Part shown: positions 59,838 to 64,000 of the stretch, piece by piece | How positions within the stretch are numbered: the stretch's first letter is position 1 | How the letters are laid out: each line of letters begins with the position of its first letter | Source of the DNA: Salinimicrobium sp035607535 | GTDB lineage: Bacteria > Bacteroidota > Bacteroidia > Flavobacteriales > Flavobacteriaceae | Length of the DNA stretch: 64,000 nt | Assembly (NCBI RefSeq): GCF_035607535.1 | Contig: NZ_JAYDZX010000017.1 | Coordinates: forward strand, 124,001 to 188,000 | Reading direction: 5' to 3' | Notes under the pieces: model-generated | Seen by the model: the letters and a program-made list of their open reading frames with translations, nothing else | The model's database searches: none | What the model was told of the DNA's origin: nothing | Made by a program: the position numbers and the translations under genes

Positions 59838-59841
59838 AGAT

Positions 59842-60570
59842 CTATTTTGATGCCGAATAAATTGTCGCCACTCCCATAGTTTGAGGTTTGTGGCTCACAT
59901 CTATAAACCCAATTTCTTTCAAAATATTGTTGAGCTTATCTCCATATGGAAAAGCAGCTGCGCTTTCACTCAGGTAACTATACGCTACCTTATCTTTTGA
60001 AAAGAGTTTGCCAATAAGTGGAAGCAGATTTCTGGTGTAGAAGTAATATCCTTGCTTAAAAGGGAACTTAGTAGGAACAGAGGTCTCTAAAATGACAAAA
60101 ATTCCTCCAGGTTTTAAAACTCTTAAGATTTCAGCCAGTCCTTTTTCCAGATTTTCAAAATTTCGTACTCCAAAAGCAACTGTTATGGCATCAAAAGTGT
60201 TGTCTTCAAACGGTAGGGCTTCAGAATCGCCCTGGATCATCTCAATTCTCTCTGAAAGATCCTCTTCCCTTATCTTTTTTCTGCCTACGGCCAGCATTCC
60301 TTCCGAAAGATCAAGTCCAACGATTCTTTTTGCTCCTGTCTTTGCAAGGCTTATGGCGAGATCACCGGTGCCGGTGGCGATATCAAGAACTGCATGAGGA
60401 TTGGTTTCAGAAACCATTTTCACTACCTTCTTACGCCACTTCACATCAATACCAAAGGAGATCACCCTGTTAAGGCCATCATAGTTTGTTGAAATGGTAT
60501 CAAACATTTGTTCAACCTGTTTTTTCTTTCCCAGATCTGAATCTTTATATGGAGTGATCTTTTTTCCCAT
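59842..60570 (-). CDS. ubiE: Demethylmenaquinone methyltransferase
   Basis: Last step of menaquinone synthesis: C-methylation of demethylmenaquinone using S-adenosylmethionine. The 242-residue class I methyltransferase shows FDTISTNYDGLNRVISFGID near the N-terminus, VLDIATGTGDLAISLAK for cofactor binding, GLDLSEGMLAVGRKK, GDSEALPFEDNTFDAITVAFG and RVLKPGGIFVILE. Bacteroidetes use menaquinone, so the menaquinone role is preferred to ubiquinone. It is first in a two-gene unit with porT, and a TATCTTTG box stands 16 bases before the start. Confidence 0.97.
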   Translation of the reverse strand: MGKKITPYKDSDLGKKKQVEQMFDTISTNYDGLNRVISFGIDVKWRKKVVKMVSETNPHAVLDIATGTGDLAISLAKTGAKRIVGLDLSEGMLAVGRKKIREEDLSERIEMIQGDSEALPFEDNTFDAITVAFGVRNFENLEKGLAEILRVLKPGGIFVILETSVPTKFPFKQGYYFYTRNLLPLIGKLFSKDKVAYSYLSESAAAFPYGDKLNNILKEIGFIDVSHKPQTMGVATIYSASK

Positions 60571-60585
60571 TCAAAAAATTTTCGC

Positions 60586-60593
60586 CAAAGATA
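60586..60593 (-). promoter_or_regulatory. Possible -7 box of ubiE-porT
   Basis: TATCTTTG on the - strand, an exact TAnnTTTG match 15 bases before the ubiE start. The -33 partner is at an unusual spacing of 13 bases, so the call is weak. Confidence 0.35.
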
Positions 60594-60644
60594 CAAGAAT
60601 ATCCACCAAATGCTGAGGCTTCAAACTAAATACTTCGGCGGTAT

Positions 60645-60677
60645 TTTGTTTTGGTTGAGCTAAATACCTTAACTTTG
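60645..60677 (+). promoter_or_regulatory. Promoter of trkA-trkH
   Basis: TTTG, 21 bases, TAACTTTG, an exact match to the Bacteroidetes consensus, 25 bases before the trkA start. Confidence 0.7.
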
Positions 60678-60702
60678 TTCCCCTTGAACTTACTCGTTCC
60701 TT

Positions 60703-62052
60703 ATGAAAATAATTATTGCCGGTGCCGGTGAAGTAGGATTTCATTTAGCTAAATTATTATCATACGAATCTCAAGACATCACCCTGATTGACAATAACAG
60801 GGAAAATCTCATTTATGCTGATGCCCACCTTGATATCCGCACTTTAAGAGGAGATGCTACTTCTATTGCTGTGCTAAAAGATGCACAGGTCAAAAATGTG
60901 GACCTTGTGATTGGCGTAACCAGCAGTGAAACCACAAATATTACTGTGTGTGTACTTGCCAAACAATTGGGCGCAAAACGCACCATTGCCAGAATTGCAA
61001 ATACAGAATTTCTCGATAATAAGAACGAAATCGGTTTTACACAGTTCGGGATAGATGAATTGATCTCTCCTGAAGCACTGGCTGCCCGGGAGATCGAATT
61101 GTTGCTGAACCAGTCGGCCTTCAACGATAGCTATGAATTCGAGGACGGTGCTCTCACCATGGTGGGGATGACATTATCTGAATCGGCAGCTTTTGTGGGA
61201 AAATCTGTAAAGGATACTGCCAAGATATTTCCCGGAATCCATTTCATGCCCATTGCCCTAAGAAGGAAAGATACTATAGAAACTATTATTCCCAGGGGGA
61301 ATACCACGTTTAAGGATGGGGATCAGGTTTATTTTGTTACCACAAGGGGAGGGGTGAACGACCTTTATAAGCTTACCGGGAAAAAACGGCAGAACATGAA
61401 AAATGTCATGATCCTGGGAGGAAGTAAGATTGGTCGTAAAGCATCCACCGACTTATGTAAGAAGAAAATGAACGTCAAGCTGATCGAAAGTGACAAGGAT
61501 ACTGCTTTTGATCTGGCAGATGAATTGCCAAAGGCGCTTGTTATTCATGGCGACGGAAGAAATGTAGAGTTACTCGAAGAAGAAAGTCTTCAGGATATGG
61601 ATGCTTTCATTGCAGTTACGGGTAATTCTGAGACTAACATCATGACCTGCCTTGTAGCCAAATCAAAAAATGTAAAGAGGACAATAGCACTGGTCGAAAA
61701 CATGGATTATTTTCAGTTGAGCCATTCTATTGGAATAGATACGCTGATAAATAAAAAACTCCTGGCCGCCAGTAATATCTTCAGGTATATCAGAAAGGGA
61801 GAGGTGGTTGCAATGACCAGATTAAGCAATATGGATGCGGAACTGCTCGAATTCATAGTAAAACCCACATCCAAGGTAAGCAACAAAAAGATCGTCGACC
61901 TGGATTTTCCTCGCTCAGCAATTATTGGCGGGGCAATACGCGACGGAATCGGAGTAATCGCTTTGGGAAATTTCAAGATTCTCCCGGGTGATAGGATAGT
62001 TATTTGTTGCCTTCCACATGCCATTCAAAAAGTTGAAAAATTGTTCCTGTAA
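60703..62052 (+). CDS. trkA: Trk potassium uptake regulatory subunit TrkA
   Basis: Cytoplasmic NAD(H)-binding subunit that gates the TrkH potassium channel. The 449 residues hold two repeats of RCK-N and RCK-C domains. The first Rossmann fold reads KIIIAGAGEVGFHLAKLLS at the N-terminus, and the second reads KNVMILGGSKIGRKASTDLC near residue 230. Each is followed by a TrkA-C segment; the last one contains SAIIGGAIRDGIGVIA. The stop codon overlaps the trkH start by one base (TAATG), which couples the two. Confidence 0.97.
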   Translation: MKIIIAGAGEVGFHLAKLLSYESQDITLIDNNRENLIYADAHLDIRTLRGDATSIAVLKDAQVKNVDLVIGVTSSETTNITVCVLAKQLGAKRTIARIANTEFLDNKNEIGFTQFGIDELISPEALAAREIELLLNQSAFNDSYEFEDGALTMVGMTLSESAAFVGKSVKDTAKIFPGIHFMPIALRRKDTIETIIPRGNTTFKDGDQVYFVTTRGGVNDLYKLTGKKRQNMKNVMILGGSKIGRKASTDLCKKKMNVKLIESDKDTAFDLADELPKALVIHGDGRNVELLEEESLQDMDAFIAVTGNSETNIMTCLVAKSKNVKRTIALVENMDYFQLSHSIGIDTLINKKLLAASNIFRYIRKGEVVAMTRLSNMDAELLEFIVKPTSKVSNKKIVDLDFPRSAIIGGAIRDGIGVIALGNFKILPGDRIVICCLPHAIQKVEKLFL

Positions 62053-63548
62053 TGCCCAGAGTTAATAAACCCATAATAAGCCATATCATGGGGGTGCTGC
62101 TGGTATGTAACGGAGGCTTTATGCTTTCGGCAGCTGCAGTTAGCTTTTACTATGATGACGGAGTGGTAATGGAAATTCTGGCGGCCGCTTTGATTACAAT
62201 TGGTGTGGGTTCCTTTGCCATGCTCCTCACCCGGGGGCACAAGAAAGAAGTTAAAAAAAGAGATGGATATCTAATTGTGACCTTTGGTTGGATTTTCATG
62301 GCATTGAGTGGTACACTGCCTTATGTGATTAGTGGAAGCATTCCATCCTTTACAAATGCCTTCTTTGAGACCATGTCTGGCTACACGACCACAGGTGCCT
62401 CAATTCTAAATGATATAGAATCTGTACCCAAAGGTTTGCTTTTATGGAGGAGTCTTACTCACTGGATAGGCGGTATGGGAATAATTGTCCTCGCAATTGC
62501 CATACTACCGCTACTGGGGATTGGAGGAATGCAGTTATTTGCTGCGGAAGCGCCAGGACCAAGTGCAGATAAACTGAAACCCAGAATTACCGATACAGCT
62601 AAGAGACTTTGGTTCATATATGTGGGATTAACTTTTGCTGAAACCATTTTACTATACGTTGCCGGAATGGGATTATTTGATGCTGTGAACCACTCCCTTA
62701 GTACTTTGTCAACGGGAGGATTTTCTACTAAAAATGCCAGTCTTGCATTCTGGAATGATAACCCGCTGGTGCAGTACATTGTCTGTCTTTTTATGTTCCT
62801 GGCAGGAACCAACTTCGTTATTAGCTATTTTGGTTTTAAAGGTAACTTCGGAAAGGTGCTTAGAGACGAGGAGTTCAAATGGTACACTTATTTTGTTGTT
62901 GGTTTTACCGTAGTTGCCACTCTCATTATCTTTTTTAAGGCAGATCCTTCTCTCTCTTCCATAGAGCACCCAATGGTTCTGGGAGAATTTGAAAGCGCCT
63001 TAAGGCATGCTTTATTCCAAGTTCTGGCAATCGTTACGACCACCGGATTTGTGACGGCAGATTACACCATGTGGACCACTTTCCTAACGGTTTTCTTCTT
63101 TGGAATCTTCTTCCTGGGAGGTTCTGCGGGCTCTACTGCGGGTGGTGTGAAAGTAATGCGACATGTCATCATGATCAGGAATGGATTGATCGAGTTTAAA
63201 AGAACCCTTCACCCTAATGCCGTTCTTCCTGTTCATTACAACGGAAAGAGCATTAGTAAAAAGATCGTGTTCAATATACTCGGATTTTTTATTCTTTATA
63301 TGCTGTCATTTATTATAGGAGCCGTGGTGCTTGCTGCAATGGGACTGGATTTTGAAACTGCCATTGGAGGGGCTGCTTCTTCTCTCGGAAATATTGGGCC
63401 GGCCTTTGGCGACCTCGGTCCGGTGAATAATTTCGACTCTCTTCCTCCGCAGGGAAAATGGTGGTGTTCTTTTTTAATGTTGATTGGAAGGCTTGAACTT
63501 TTTACCGTGCTGATTCTCCTCACCCCGTTCTTCTGGAGAAACAGATAG
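62052..63548 (+). CDS. trkH: Trk potassium transporter membrane subunit TrkH
   Basis: Inner-membrane potassium channel-like transporter, gated by TrkA. The 498 residues form four membrane-pore-membrane repeats. The four filter sequences are visible: TMSGYTTTGAS, LSTLSTGGFST, VTTTGFVTADY and ASSLGNIGPAFG. Preceding the second filter, GGMGIIVLAIAILPLLGIGG is typical. It ends RLELFTVLILLTPFFWRN, the usual C-terminus. It shares one base with trkA. No terminator with a clear T-run follows; a long palindrome lies at 63675-63705. Confidence 0.97.
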   Translation: MPRVNKPIISHIMGVLLVCNGGFMLSAAAVSFYYDDGVVMEILAAALITIGVGSFAMLLTRGHKKEVKKRDGYLIVTFGWIFMALSGTLPYVISGSIPSFTNAFFETMSGYTTTGASILNDIESVPKGLLLWRSLTHWIGGMGIIVLAIAILPLLGIGGMQLFAAEAPGPSADKLKPRITDTAKRLWFIYVGLTFAETILLYVAGMGLFDAVNHSLSTLSTGGFSTKNASLAFWNDNPLVQYIVCLFMFLAGTNFVISYFGFKGNFGKVLRDEEFKWYTYFVVGFTVVATLIIFFKADPSLSSIEHPMVLGEFESALRHALFQVLAIVTTTGFVTADYTMWTTFLTVFFFGIFFLGGSAGSTAGGVKVMRHVIMIRNGLIEFKRTLHPNAVLPVHYNGKSISKKIVFNILGFFILYMLSFIIGAVVLAAMGLDFETAIGGAASSLGNIGPAFGDLGPVNNFDSLPPQGKWWCSFLMLIGRLELFTVLILLTPFFWRNR

Positions 63549-63606
63549 TTTTTAGGCGGTAGTCTTTAGTCAATAGTTGGTAGTTTTTGCAACATATAAC
63601 GAGATG

Positions 63607-63627
63607 GCACGAATTTGCAATCCGTGC
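63607..63627. repeat. REP-like hairpin
   Basis: GCACGAATT-TGC-AATCCGTGC, 9-base arms with one mismatch. It resembles interspersed REP-type elements of Bacteroidetes. The sequence before it (TAGTCTTTAGTCAATAG) consists of short degenerate repeats. Only one copy was seen in this window. Confidence 0.5.
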
Positions 63628-63674
63628 AGGTGATGTCAGCATTCAGTACTTAACGTTTTGAATTATAACAAAAA

Positions 63675-63705
63675 TACCTTTCAAAAATGTCATTTTTGAA
63701 AGGTA
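63675..63705. repeat. Recurrent near-palindrome, copy H, with 15-base arms
   Basis: The core CAAAAATGTCATTTTTGA at 63682-63699 is extended by TACCTTT / AAAGGTA to perfect 15-base arms around one central T. It lies between the convergent trkH and aminotransferase genes, so it may also serve as a two-way terminator. Confidence 0.65.
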
Positions 63706-63763
63706 CTTTAAAAGGGTTTTACCCCCTTGATTCTAAAAAAGTACAAATAACTTCATTCAGAAA

Positions 63764-64000
63764 TTACTGTTCAGAAATTGCATTTTTGATCCGCTTCATA
63801 ACTTCTTCTATTTCAGATTCACTGGCAGCATAAGATAGTCGGATGCATTTTGGGCTTCCGAAGGCATCTCCCGTAACTGTTGCCACAAGAGCTTTTTCAA
63901 GGAGAAACATTGAAAAATCTGTAGCATCTTTTATTTCATAGCCATTGATGGTTTTTCCGAAGAAGTGTGAAACATCGGGAAATACGTAAAAGGCACCCTC
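63764..64000 (-). CDS. Pyridoxal-phosphate aminotransferase, aspartate type, C-terminal end only
   Basis: The last 78 residues of an aminotransferase whose start lies beyond the window. The visible part starts EGAFYVFPDVSHFFGK and continues with FSMFLLEKALVATVTGDAFG and CIRLSYAASESEIEEVMKRI. This matches the C-terminal lobe of class I aspartate aminotransferases, including the RLSYA text that follows the substrate-binding arginine. Convergent with trkH. Confidence 0.88.
   Translation of the reverse strand, partial: EGAFYVFPDVSHFFGKTINGYEIKDATDFSMFLLEKALVATVTGDAFGSPKCIRLSYAASESEIEEVMKRIKNAISEQ

Overview
The window looks like chromosomal DNA of a marine or soil Bacteroidetes of the Flavobacteriaceae type. 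Supporting signs are SusC/SusD pairs, a hybrid two-component sensor, a short primary sigma factor without region 1.1, -7 promoter boxes of the form TAnnTTTG, the gliding/type IX secretion gene porT next to ubiE, and an AccD that lacks its zinc-finger cysteines. A genus cannot be fixed from sequence reading alone. No phage, transposase, CRISPR array or plasmid gene was found.

Positions 1-38,358 form one large xylan and glucuronoxylan utilisation locus. On the + strand lie a truncated aldose 1-epimerase, a secreted GH10 xylanase, a GH43 enzyme with a C-terminal binding domain, then the outer-membrane core susC - susD - surface glycan-binding lipoprotein - GH10 xylanase with binding modules inserted in its barrel, closed by a strong terminator. 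On the - strand follow a 1,401-residue hybrid two-component sensor and an apparent operon xylE - xylB - xylA - GH43 - SGNH acetylesterase, read from 24,688 down to 17,084. Two regulator genes, a Nudix-type regulator and a LacI-type regulator, sit on the + strand in the middle. A GH3 beta-xylosidase (-) and a six-gene + operon (GH67 alpha-glucuronidase, SDR oxidoreductase, mannonate dehydratase uxuA, GH10, GH115 alpha-glucuronidase, aldo/keto reductase) diverge from a shared control region that holds a convincing LacI-type operator.

The parts fit together. The surface GH10 and SusCD system would cut and import acetylated, methylglucuronic-acid-decorated xylan. The esterase, GH67, GH115 and GH43 enzymes would strip side groups in the periplasm, and GH3, GH43 and GH10 would finish the backbone. 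XylE, XylA and XylB would feed xylose to the pentose phosphate pathway, and the SDR and UxuA would handle the uronic acid. Three sensing layers are visible: the hybrid sensor for oligosaccharide, the Nudix regulator probably for a pentose, and LacI perhaps for a uronate product.

Positions 38,400-64,000 are mostly housekeeping genes: tRNA-Arg, selO, a 120-residue unknown, tex, a YpdA-like oxidoreductase, rpe, rpoD, a PepSY protein with a TonB-dependent receptor, pnp, rpsO, accD, fbaA, a TamL-type Omp85 lipoprotein, a TrmH-type RNA methyltransferase, porT, ubiE, trkA-trkH, and the end of an aspartate-aminotransferase-like gene. Two membrane proteins of about 40 residues were found by eye.

The most unexplained signals are a recurrent near-palindrome CAAAAATGNCATTTTTGA present at eight sites, a strong Shine-Dalgarno sequence in front of rpoD, a hairpin pressed against the start of the PepSY gene, and a REP-like hairpin near 63,610. 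No clearly new multi-gene system was recognised.
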